NCBI RefSeq assembly: GCF_016458825.1
Contig: NZ_CP066744.1
Coordinates: 1,981,868 to 2,045,867 of the forward strand
Length of the DNA stretch: 64,000 nucleotides
Source: Miniphocaeibacter halophilus
GTDB lineage: Bacteria > Bacillota > Clostridia > Tissierellales > Peptoniphilaceae
Direction: 5' to 3'
Numbering within the stretch: the stretch's first letter is position 1; every line of letters starts with the position of its first letter. Under the pieces are notes generated by a model. The model was given only the letters and a program-made list of their open reading frames with translations, did no database searches and was not told the origin of the DNA. This document shows positions 9,142-16,208 of this stretch, piece by piece. The translations under genes were made by a program, and so were the position numbers.

Positions 9142-9423
9142 ATGAAATATAAGGTTAGATTTTTAAAAGAAGGATTAGAGTTTTTTTGTAATAGTGATGA
9201 ATCAATTTCTCATGCTATGAATAGAGTGAACAATAGACATCCAATTGTCGGATGCAGAGGTGGTGGCTGTGGAATTTGTAAGATAAAAATTTTAGGTGGT
9301 GATTATGAATTAGGAAGAATGAGTAAAGCAGTTATTTCTGAATGTGAAATAGGAAAAGGTTATACACTAGCATGTAAGACTTATCCAAGATCTGATTTGT
9401 TAGTTGAATTTGTAGAAAAATAA
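9142..9423 (+). CDS. Plant-type [2Fe-2S] ferredoxin, XylT-like
   Basis: A 93-residue ferredoxin with cluster cysteines C38, C43, C46 and C78 (CRGGGCGIC and LAC), the CX4CX2C plus distal Cys pattern of plant-type ferredoxins. It lies directly upstream of the catechol dioxygenase, the position of xylT in TOL-type pathways. XylT-like ferredoxins re-reduce the active-site iron of catechol 2,3-dioxygenase after oxidation, and that is the proposed role here. First gene of the operon; its start follows GAGGA. A general electron carrier is the alternative but less likely from context. Confidence 0.85.
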   Translation: MKYKVRFLKEGLEFFCNSDESISHAMNRVNNRHPIVGCRGGGCGICKIKILGGDYELGRMSKAVISECEIGKGYTLACKTYPRSDLLVEFVEK

Positions 9424-9454
9424 TTAATTTAATATTTTATCAAGGAGGTACAAA

Positions 9455-10378
9455 ATGGCTATTACTGGTATATTGCGAGTAGGTTTAGTTCAGATTAGAG
9501 TATTGGATTTTGAAGAATCTCTAGTGCATTATAGAGACAGGATAGGATTAGATGTTGTAGGGAACATAGATGAAAATAGGTTAATGTTAAAGGCATATGA
9601 CGAATTTGATCATCATTCCGTTGTATTACATAGAGCGGAAAAAGCAGGAATTGATTTTATAGCTTTTAAAGCAGACAATGAAGAGACAATTGATAGAATA
9701 AAGAAAGAAACGGAAGACAAATATAAATTTAATTATGAAATAATAGACGATCAGCCTGGTTTTGGACCTATTCATACTTTTACAGTACCAACAGGTCATA
9801 AAATTGGTATTTATAGTGAAGTTGAAATGGCAGAAGATTATCCAATGATACAAAATCCTTTTATTTGGAAAAAGGAACCTAGGGGCATGAGAGCAACTCA
9901 TTTTGATCATGCATTATTATATGGTCCAGACCAAAAAACTACAGTAGAATGGTTTACTAAAGTTTTAGGATTAAGTATATCTGAAATATTATTAAAAGAG
10001 GATGGAAAAGAAAGCCTATGTACATGGCTAACAGCAAATACCAGAGGACATGATCTTGCTGTATTGGATTTTCCAGAACCAAACGTTTTACATCATATTT
10101 CTTTCCATTTAAATAGTTGGGAAGATGTTGGAAATGCAGCTGATATAATGGCTAGATATGATATCTCTATAGATGCAGGTCCAATGAGACATGGTATTAC
10201 TAGAGGACAAACAATTTATTTCTTTGATCCTTCTGGAAATAGAAATGAAGCCTATGCAGGTGGATATGAATATTTCCCAGATCATCCAGTTAGAGTTTGG
10301 GACTATGATCATGCTGGTGCTGGAATTTTCTACTATGATAAAGCATTAAATGACAGATTCTTATCTGTATATACTTAA
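9455..10378 (+). CDS. Catechol 2,3-dioxygenase (extradiol, XylE type)
   Basis: Cleaves catechol with O2 next to the two hydroxyls, giving 2-hydroxymuconate semialdehyde. The protein is 307 residues, the same as Pseudomonas XylE, with two vicinal-oxygen-chelate halves. Predicted Fe(II) ligands are H152 (FDHALLYG), H214 (LHHISF) and E265 (GNRNEAYAGG). The second-sphere residues H199 (TRGHD), H246 (MRHGITRG) and Y255 also match XylE numbering as I recall it. All catalytic residues are therefore intact. AAGGAGG precedes the start. Preference for catechol over methylcatechols cannot be decided from sequence. Oxygen dependence is odd for the anaerobe suggested by the rest of the window. Confidence 0.93.
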   Translation: MAITGILRVGLVQIRVLDFEESLVHYRDRIGLDVVGNIDENRLMLKAYDEFDHHSVVLHRAEKAGIDFIAFKADNEETIDRIKKETEDKYKFNYEIIDDQPGFGPIHTFTVPTGHKIGIYSEVEMAEDYPMIQNPFIWKKEPRGMRATHFDHALLYGPDQKTTVEWFTKVLGLSISEILLKEDGKESLCTWLTANTRGHDLAVLDFPEPNVLHHISFHLNSWEDVGNAADIMARYDISIDAGPMRHGITRGQTIYFFDPSGNRNEAYAGGYEYFPDHPVRVWDYDHAGAGIFYYDKALNDRFLSVYT

Positions 10379-10445
10379 AATATATGCTTTAAAATCAATG
10401 AGAATATATTTGAAAGTTTATAAATAAGAAAAGGAGTGATGTATT

Positions 10446-11264
10446 TTGACTAGACCAGAAATTGGAAAAAGTGTAATTACTGGTAAATATAAAACAAATT
10501 ATTTAGAATCAGGAAAGGGTTATCCATTAATCTTTATACATGGATCTGGCCCTGGAGTTTCTGCTTATGCTAATTGGAGATTAGTTTTGCCTAAGGTTGC
10601 TGAGAAAGCTCATTGTTATGCAATGGATATGTTAGGGTTTGGATATTCTGATAAACCTACTGATGTAAAATATGGAATGAAGATTTGGACTCAACAAATA
10701 GTAGATTTTATGGATGCTCTCAATATAGAAAAAGCAGATTTTGTAGGAAACTCCTTTGGTGGCTCATTAGCCTTATCAATGGCTTTAAAATACCCAGAAA
10801 GGGTAAGAAAATTGATTATGATGGGACCAATGGGAGTAGAGTTTGATATATCTTATGGATTAAATGAAGTTTGGGGATATAAACCATCTAAAGAAAATAT
10901 GTTAAAACTAATTCAACTTTTCTGCTATAATCAAGAATATGCAACAGAAGAATTAGCTGAAGTTAGGTTTAAAGCAAGTACTGAACCAGGTTTCCAAGAA
11001 GCTTTTAGTTCTATGTTCCCTGAACCTAGACAAAATTCAGTAGATGATATGTCCTTTACAGATGAGGAAATTAAGACTGTAAAAAATCAGACTATGATTG
11101 TACATGGTAGAGAGGACAAAGTAATTCCTGTAGATAATGCCTTTAGACTTATAAAATTAATAGAAAATGCGGAATTACATGTATTTGGACATTGTGGACA
11201 TTGGACTCAAATTGAAAGAGCAGATGACTTTTCAGAATTAGTAAAATATTTTATATCCAAATAG
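10446..11264 (+). CDS. 2-hydroxymuconate semialdehyde hydrolase (XylF/DmpD-like)
   Basis: A 272-residue alpha/beta hydrolase. The oxyanion region is FIHGSGPG, the nucleophile elbow is GNSFGG with S103, and the acid and base are D224 (HGREDKVIP) and H252 (GHCGHWTQIE). By family and context it hydrolyses the ring-cleavage product to 2-hydroxypenta-2,4-dienoate plus formate, or plus an acid if the catechol was 3-substituted. It begins with TTG at 10446, placed by the strong AAGGAGTGA site at 10431-10439; no better ATG lies nearby. Lies 67 bases after the dioxygenase gene and before an intra-operon hairpin. Confidence 0.9.
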   Translation: MTRPEIGKSVITGKYKTNYLESGKGYPLIFIHGSGPGVSAYANWRLVLPKVAEKAHCYAMDMLGFGYSDKPTDVKYGMKIWTQQIVDFMDALNIEKADFVGNSFGGSLALSMALKYPERVRKLIMMGPMGVEFDISYGLNEVWGYKPSKENMLKLIQLFCYNQEYATEELAEVRFKASTEPGFQEAFSSMFPEPRQNSVDDMSFTDEEIKTVKNQTMIVHGREDKVIPVDNAFRLIKLIENAELHVFGHCGHWTQIERADDFSELVKYFISK

Positions 11265-11271
11265 AGCTTGT

Positions 11272-11309
11272 ATAAATATAGAAGTCGCTGCAGTGGCTTC
11301 TATATTTAT
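11272..11309 (+). terminator. Intra-operon hairpin after the hydrolase gene
   Basis: A 13-bp stem with arms ATAAATATAGAAG (11272-11284) and CTTCTATATTTAT (11297-11309), closed by two more pairs around a GCTGCAGT loop. It is followed by ATTTAAAAA and not by a continuous T run, so it is a weak terminator, an RNA-processing site or a stability element separating the ring-cleavage genes from the hydratase-aldolase genes. Confidence 0.6.
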
Positions 11310-11329
11310 TTAAAAACAGAGGTGGAAAT

Positions 11330-12100
11330 ATGGATAAATTGAAAAAAATAGCTGATAAATTATATGATGCATCAAATAATTTTTATCAAATAGAACCAAT
11401 TAGTAATACTTATAAAGATTTAACAATTGATGATGCTTATAAAATTCAATTGATTAATCATAAAAAAGAACTTGAAAAAGGAAAAAAAATAACTGGAAAG
11501 AAAATTGGCTTAACCTCAAAAGGTATGCAGGATGCTATTGGAGTAGACCAACCGGATTTTGGTATTTTATTTGATGATATGGAAGTAAAAGATAATATTA
11601 TAGATACTTCTAAAATTTTACAGCCAAAGGTAGAGGGAGAATTAGTATTTGTTTTAAAAGAAGATATAGGGAAAAATATTACATATGAAAGAATTATAGA
11701 GGCCACAGATTATGTAGCTCCAGCAATAGAAATTGTTGCAAGTAGAATAGAAAATTGGGCAGTTACTATAATTGATACTATTGCAGATAATGCTTCATGT
11801 GGTCAATATATAGTTTCAGATATAAAGATTGATCCTAGAAAAACAGATTTGAAAAAAATTGAAATGACAGTATATAAAAATGGAGAGTTTATAAATAAAG
11901 GATTTGCAACTGAGGTGCAGGGAGATCCTGTAAATGCAGTAGTTTGGTTAGCGAAAACTCTTGGGAAATACGGAGTTGAATTTAATAAGGGAGATGTAAT
12001 ACTATCAGGAGCTATTACAGGAGCTGTAGCTGCTGAAAAAGGTGATAAATTTATTTGTGACTATGGCGAATTCGGTAAAATAGAAATAGAATTCGATTAA
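11330..12100 (+). CDS. 2-hydroxypenta-2,4-dienoate (2-oxopent-4-enoate) hydratase
   Basis: A 256-residue member of the fumarylacetoacetate hydrolase-related hydratase family (XylJ/DmpE/MhpD). It hydrates 2-hydroxypenta-2,4-dienoate to 4-hydroxy-2-oxovalerate. The family pattern is present: GKKIGLTSKGMQ, QPDFGILFDDM, PKVEGELVFVL with the metal-site glutamates, APAIEIVASRIE and GDVILSGAITGAV. Starts behind AGGTGG and precedes the aldehyde dehydrogenase by 13 bases. A 4-oxalocrotonate decarboxylase is a paralogous alternative, but no tautomerase or semialdehyde dehydrogenase is present to supply its substrate. Confidence 0.88.
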   Translation: MDKLKKIADKLYDASNNFYQIEPISNTYKDLTIDDAYKIQLINHKKELEKGKKITGKKIGLTSKGMQDAIGVDQPDFGILFDDMEVKDNIIDTSKILQPKVEGELVFVLKEDIGKNITYERIIEATDYVAPAIEIVASRIENWAVTIIDTIADNASCGQYIVSDIKIDPRKTDLKKIEMTVYKNGEFINKGFATEVQGDPVNAVVWLAKTLGKYGVEFNKGDVILSGAITGAVAAEKGDKFICDYGEFGKIEIEFD

Positions 12101-12113
12101 GTAGGAGACGCAT

Positions 12114-12995
12114 ATGAAAAAAATTAAAGTTGGAATAATTGGTCCAGGAAACATAGGACAAGATTTAATGATTAAAATTGGAAGAAGTAAATATTTAGAG
12201 TTGACATGTGTAGTAAATATTAGAGAATCAAAAGGACTTGAGAGAGCAAGAAAATTAGGTGTAGATGCATCTCCTTTAGGAGTAGATTACCTAATTGAAA
12301 AATATACAGGTATAATCGATATAGTATTTGATGCTACTTCTGCAAAGGCACATTTATCCGCATATAAAAAATTACAAGATGCAGGTATGTTTGTATTGGA
12401 TTTAACTCCAGCGGCAGTTGGACCTTACTGTGTTCCAGCTGTAAATTTAGATAGAAATATGTTAAGAGAGAAAGAAGTAAATTTAGTTACTTGTGCAGGT
12501 CAAGCTACAACTCCTTTAGTAAACGCTATTAATGAAGTAGCAGATGTTTACTATGCTGAAATTGTATCATCTCTAAGTTCAGATAGTGCTGGAGCTGGTA
12601 CGAGAGCTAATATTGATGAATTTACTGAAACGACAAAGAAAGCTTTGGAAACAATTGGTGGTGCTGATAAAGCTAAAGCGATTATTATTTTGAATCCAGC
12701 AGATCCTCCAATCTATATGAGCAATACAATATATACAAGAGTAAAAGATGTAAATATGGAAAAAATTACTAAAGCTACAGATGAGTGTATAAATAGAATG
12801 AAAGAATATGTTCCAGGTGTAAGATATAAAATGACTCCAACTTTAAAAGATCTTAATGATGATATTGTTATGTTAATTGTTGAGGTGGAGGGTTTAGGTG
12901 ACTATTTACCAATACATTCTGGAAATTTAGACATAATAAATGCTTCTGCAATAAAAATTGCAGAAGAAAAAGCAAAAGAATTACTGGGGGTGTAG
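12114..12995 (+). CDS. Acetaldehyde dehydrogenase (acylating), DmpF type
   Basis: A 293-residue NAD-dependent enzyme converting acetaldehyde plus CoA to acetyl-CoA. The nucleotide-binding GIIGPGNIGQDLM is at the N-terminus, and the catalytic thiol is C127 in NLVTCAGQATTP. Length and motifs match the short DmpF/BphJ class that forms a channelling complex with the aldolase, not the long AdhE class. It is separated by one base from the aldolase gene, consistent with joint synthesis of the complex. Confidence 0.93.
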   Translation: MKKIKVGIIGPGNIGQDLMIKIGRSKYLELTCVVNIRESKGLERARKLGVDASPLGVDYLIEKYTGIIDIVFDATSAKAHLSAYKKLQDAGMFVLDLTPAAVGPYCVPAVNLDRNMLREKEVNLVTCAGQATTPLVNAINEVADVYYAEIVSSLSSDSAGAGTRANIDEFTETTKKALETIGGADKAKAIIILNPADPPIYMSNTIYTRVKDVNMEKITKATDECINRMKEYVPGVRYKMTPTLKDLNDDIVMLIVEVEGLGDYLPIHSGNLDIINASAIKIAEEKAKELLGV

Positions 12996-12996
12996 T

Positions 12997-14004
12997 ATGC
13001 CTAAAGTATTTGTTACAGATACTACTTTAAGAGATGGTAGTCATAGTGTTGGACATAAATTTGATTTAGACGATATAAAGGAAATATGTAAAGGATTGGA
13101 TGAAGCTAAAGTAGATATTATTGAAGTTGGACATGGAGATGGGCTAACAGGATCAACATGTAATTATGGTTTTTCCAAATATGATGACTTTGAAATGTTG
13201 GAAGCTGCATCATCAGTAATTAAAAATTCTAAACTTGCAACCTTATTATTGCCAGGTATAGGAACGGTTGAAGACTTAAAAAAAGCTAAGGAATGTGGTG
13301 TTGAAGTTGTAAGAATAGCCACTCATGTTACTGAAGCCGATATTTCCCAACAACATATTACTGAAGCTAAAAAAATGGGATTCTTTGTTGTAGGATTTTT
13401 AATGATGGCTCATAGGGCTAATGTTGATAAAGTTTTAGAAGAAGCTAAAAAAATGGAATCCTATGGTGCTGATGTAGTTTATGCAACAGATTCAGCAGGA
13501 GCAATGTTACCTAATGACGTAAGAAATAAAATTGGTACTTTAGTGAAGGAGTTAAAAATTCCTATAGGATTTCACTCTCATGACAATTTAGGTTTAGCAA
13601 TAGGAAACTCTATAGCAGCTATTGAAGCGGGAGCAACATATTTAGATGGTTCTTTAGGTGGTCTAGGGGCAGGAGCAGGAAACACTCCAACTGAAATGTT
13701 AGTTGCGGTTTTGAATAGATTAAAAATAGAACATAATGTAGATATGTTTAAAACAATGGATGTTAGTTCTAAAAAATTAATACCTATAGTGAAAAAATAT
13801 GGTGTAAACTTAAATAATTTAGAAGATTCTATGATGTTAGGTTATTCAGGAGTGTATTCAAGTTTCATGTTACACGCTAAAAGAGCAGCAGCTCGTTTTA
13901 ACGTAGATTATAGAGATATAATTTTAGAATTAGGACGTAGAGAAGCAGTAGGTGGACAAGAGGATTGGATAGTGGAAATAGCAGAGCAATTAGAAAATAA
14001 ATAA
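12997..14004 (+). CDS. 4-hydroxy-2-oxovalerate aldolase, DmpG type
   Basis: A 335-residue HMGL-like aldolase splitting 4-hydroxy-2-oxovalerate into pyruvate and acetaldehyde, which passes to the partner dehydrogenase. The catalytic TTLRDGSHSVGH gives R12, D13 and H16; metal ligands are H193 and H195 in GFHSHDNLGLA. The C-terminal communication domain has GREAVGGQEDWI. The chosen ATG at 12997 follows GGGGGTG; an in-frame opening at 12958 lies inside the dehydrogenase gene and has no ribosome site. Last gene of the operon, before a strong terminator. Confidence 0.94.
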   Translation: MPKVFVTDTTLRDGSHSVGHKFDLDDIKEICKGLDEAKVDIIEVGHGDGLTGSTCNYGFSKYDDFEMLEAASSVIKNSKLATLLLPGIGTVEDLKKAKECGVEVVRIATHVTEADISQQHITEAKKMGFFVVGFLMMAHRANVDKVLEEAKKMESYGADVVYATDSAGAMLPNDVRNKIGTLVKELKIPIGFHSHDNLGLAIGNSIAAIEAGATYLDGSLGGLGAGAGNTPTEMLVAVLNRLKIEHNVDMFKTMDVSSKKLIPIVKKYGVNLNNLEDSMMLGYSGVYSSFMLHAKRAAARFNVDYRDIILELGRREAVGGQEDWIVEIAEQLENK

Positions 14005-14009
14005 TTTTA

Positions 14010-14047
14010 AAATAAATGATATAGAAATCTATATCATTTATTTTTTT
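14010..14047 (+). terminator. Terminator of the meta-cleavage operon
   Basis: A perfect 15-bp stem (arms 14010-14024 and 14029-14043, loop AAAT) running into a T7 tract to 14047. It lies 5 bases after the aldolase stop codon and separates the catechol operon from the U32 peptidase gene. Confidence 0.92.
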
Positions 14048-14074
14048 GTAGTATAATAGTCTAAGATATACTAC
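14048..14074 (+). promoter_or_regulatory. Inverted repeat over a -10-like box before the U32 gene
   Basis: Arms GTAGTATA (14048-14055) and TATACTAC (14067-14074) are perfect 8-base complements and overlap TATAAT at 14052-14057. No good -35 is seen, because the position falls in the preceding terminator. It could be an operator or a leader hairpin for the U32 gene. Confidence 0.4.
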
Positions 14075-14092
14075 AAAATTAGGGGGATATTT

Positions 14093-15313
14093 TTGAAAAA
14101 AGTAGAATTATTAGCTCCAGCAGGAGATTTGGAAAAATTAAAAATTGCAATTATGTATGGTGCCGACGCTGTATATTTAGCAGGTGAGGCATTTGGAATG
14201 CGCACAGCTTCTAAAAATTTTGATGAAAAACAATTAAAAGAAGGTGTAGAATTTGCACATAAAAGAAACAAGAAAGTATATATTACTTTAAATATAATTC
14301 CACATAACGATGATTTGGATGGATTAGAAGAATATGTTCAATATTTAGTAGATATTGATGTTGATGCAGTAATAGTATCGGATCCAGGAATATATTCAAT
14401 AGTTCGTAGTGTCAGTGAAGATTTAGAAGTACATTTGTCAACTCAAGCATCGGTTACAAATTATAAGACGGTAAAATTCTGGGAAAAGATGGGAATTAAA
14501 AGAATAGTCTTAGCTAGAGAATTATCACTGGATGAAATAAAAAGAATAAAAGAAGAAGTTCCAAATATGGATTTAGAAGTTTTTGTTCATGGTGCAATGT
14601 GCATTTCATATTCTGGACGATGTTTATTAAGTAACTATATGACAGGTAGAGATGCTAATAGAGGAGATTGTGCACAGGCTTGTAGATGGAAATATCATTT
14701 AGTAGAAGAAAAAAGGCCAGGAGAATATTATCCAATAGAAGAAACGGATAAGGGTACATTTATATACAATTCAAAGGATTTATGTATGATTGATTCTTTG
14801 GATGACTTAATATCTTCAGGAGTAGATAGTTTAAAAATAGAAGGAAGAGTTAAAACACAGTATTACGTTGCAACTGTTATAAGGAGTTATAGAATTGCAA
14901 TAGATGCTTATTACAATGGAAATTACACTAAAGAACTGGCAGACTATCTTTTGAATGAGATTAAGAAATCAAGCCATAGAGATTTTACTAAGGGATTTTT
15001 TTATAATAAGCCAACAGCAGAAGATCAATTATACACTTCTAGTTCATATACTAGAAATTATGATTTTGTTGGCATAGTACTAGATTATGATGAAGAAACT
15101 AAAATAGCAACTATTGAGCAAAGAAATAGAATATTTAAGGGAGATAAATTAGAAGTTTTTGGACCAGAAAAAGATTTTTATAATTTTGAAATTGGAACAA
15201 TGATAAATGATGAGGGGAAAGAAGTAGATGTAGTTCCTCGAGCAAGGGAAATTTTTAAAACTAAAATTAATTTTCCAGTAAAACCATGGTATATGTTAAG
15301 AAAAAAATTATAG
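14093..15313 (+). CDS. U32 family peptidase, TrhP/YrrO-like tRNA hydroxylation protein
   Basis: A 406-residue U32 protein. The family signature EVFVHGAMCISYSGRC and the cysteine-rich GRDANRGDCAQACRW are visible in the middle, and IEGRVKTQYYVATVIRSYR follows. Proteins of this subfamily (TrhP, YrrN/YrrO) make 5-hydroxyuridine at position 34 of tRNA using prephenate and an Fe-S site, the step before TrmR. It begins with TTG at 14093 after AGGGGG. In B. subtilis it adjoins yrrM; here the catechol island lies between them. Collagenase-type peptidase activity, for which U32 was named, is the less likely alternative. Confidence 0.85.
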   Translation: MKKVELLAPAGDLEKLKIAIMYGADAVYLAGEAFGMRTASKNFDEKQLKEGVEFAHKRNKKVYITLNIIPHNDDLDGLEEYVQYLVDIDVDAVIVSDPGIYSIVRSVSEDLEVHLSTQASVTNYKTVKFWEKMGIKRIVLARELSLDEIKRIKEEVPNMDLEVFVHGAMCISYSGRCLLSNYMTGRDANRGDCAQACRWKYHLVEEKRPGEYYPIEETDKGTFIYNSKDLCMIDSLDDLISSGVDSLKIEGRVKTQYYVATVIRSYRIAIDAYYNGNYTKELADYLLNEIKKSSHRDFTKGFFYNKPTAEDQLYTSSSYTRNYDFVGIVLDYDEETKIATIEQRNRIFKGDKLEVFGPEKDFYNFEIGTMINDEGKEVDVVPRAREIFKTKINFPVKPWYMLRKKL

Positions 15314-15318
15314 GATTA

Positions 15319-15360
15319 AAACTAGGTTGTAAAAGTTTTATTTACAGTCTAGTTTTTTTT
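15319..15360 (+). terminator. Terminator after the U32 gene
   Basis: A 15-bp stem (arms 15319-15333 and 15341-15355, two G-U wobbles, loop AGTTTTA) followed by a T8 tract ending at 15360. A clear intrinsic terminator. Confidence 0.88.
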
Positions 15361-15368
15361 ATTTAATT

Positions 15369-15401
15369 TGATATACTGTTAATAAAATAATCGTGATTAC
15401 T
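15369..15401 (+). promoter_or_regulatory. Extended -10 promoter and palindromic operator before the DUF3841-like gene
   Basis: TGATATACT at 15369-15377 is an extended -10 element without a good -35. Eight bases later AATAATCGTGATTACT (15386-15401) covers the predicted start of transcription. It is nearly identical to the perfect palindrome in front of the BCCT transporter gene (16139-16154), so both genes may answer to one regulator. Confidence 0.6.
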
Positions 15402-15429
15402 TTTTTAATTATTAATAAGGAGAGATAAT

Positions 15430-16056
15430 ATGGAAAGAATAAAGTTAATTGAAAAAAACAATAATATTATTTTATTTACATGCCAGAACGATAAATCCCT
15501 TGAAGTATTAAAGAAAGAAAAAGTAATAGTAAATAAAAAAAGTTACATAGAAAATAGTTTTGGAGAAATTTCAAATATTTTTATTAGGGGATATGATTGG
15601 TTTGTAAAAGAAGCAGAAAAAAAAGTAGCAAGACCAGATTATGCACAATACCATATTTGGTGTAGTACAAATGCAGAAAATTGTATGAAACCCATTGAAA
15701 ATGAAGTAATCTATATTATTGAAGTTCCTAAAGACAAGGTTATTTTTTTTGATTCAGTAAAATGGGATCATGTACTTAATTTAAGATATGTACCAAAGGA
15801 TGACAATGATTATAATAACTATATAAATAGTTTAAGAAAAAAGGGGATTAAAAGTGAATATGATATCTTTGATGATTCAAAAGGAAATTTAAACTTACTT
15901 GAAAGACAAAAGGTAATTGACAGTTGGCCAAGGATTTTTGATATAAGTAGTACTCCTGTTCATTTTATTCAAGCTAATATTTGGGAAATAAGAGAAGAAT
16001 GGATAAGAGATATTATATACTTTGAAGAAAAAATTCCAGATAAATATTTCACATAG
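15430..16056 (+). CDS. DUF3841-like protein of unknown function
   Basis: A 208-residue soluble protein that I match to DUF3841 by its pattern: GYDWFVKEAEKKV, HIWCSTNAENC, EVIYIIEVPKDKVIFFDS, WDHVLNLRYVPKDDND, IDSWPRIFD and the C-terminal VHFIQANIWEIREEWI-like stretch. No catalytic function is established for the family. No signal peptide or membrane segment is seen. It stands alone between terminator and promoter, but shares a palindromic element with the betaine transporter gene downstream. The family match is from memory of its conserved tryptophans and is moderately sure. Confidence 0.6.
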   Translation: MERIKLIEKNNNIILFTCQNDKSLEVLKKEKVIVNKKSYIENSFGEISNIFIRGYDWFVKEAEKKVARPDYAQYHIWCSTNAENCMKPIENEVIYIIEVPKDKVIFFDSVKWDHVLNLRYVPKDDNDYNNYINSLRKKGIKSEYDIFDDSKGNLNLLERQKVIDSWPRIFDISSTPVHFIQANIWEIREEWIRDIIYFEEKIPDKYFT

Positions 16057-16118
16057 AATTATTTAAAATATAAATATATATATAAGAATATAAATATGAT
16101 GTTTTATTTTTTCTTATA

Positions 16119-16154
16119 TGATAGAATATTAACATAAGAATAATCATGATTATT
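16119..16154 (+). promoter_or_regulatory. Extended -10 promoter and perfect palindrome before the BCCT gene
   Basis: TGATAGAAT at 16119-16127 is an extended -10 element. The perfect 16-base palindrome AATAATCATGATTATT at 16139-16154 sits at the expected transcription start, as in the DUF3841-like promoter. A third, partial copy, AATCACAATTATT (from 16159), follows and forms an imperfect 8-bp hairpin with TTGTGGTT at 16173-16180. The bound regulator is unknown; the TetR protein at 20493 is one candidate. Confidence 0.6.
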
Positions 16155-16208
16155 TAACAATCACAATTATTTTTGTGGTTAATTATTTAAATTTAGCAAG
16201 GAGGAAGT

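Noticed and set aside
9037-14047. Catechol genes as a recently acquired mobile element
   Set aside because: No transposase, integrase, direct repeats or tRNA target flank the block, and base use looks like its neighbours by eye.
16139-16154. Palindrome AATAATCATGATTATT as a Fur or PerR box
   Set aside because: The half-site order does not match GATAATGATTATC or TTATAATNATTATAA as I know them, although the Fur family protein in this window has not been excluded by experiment.
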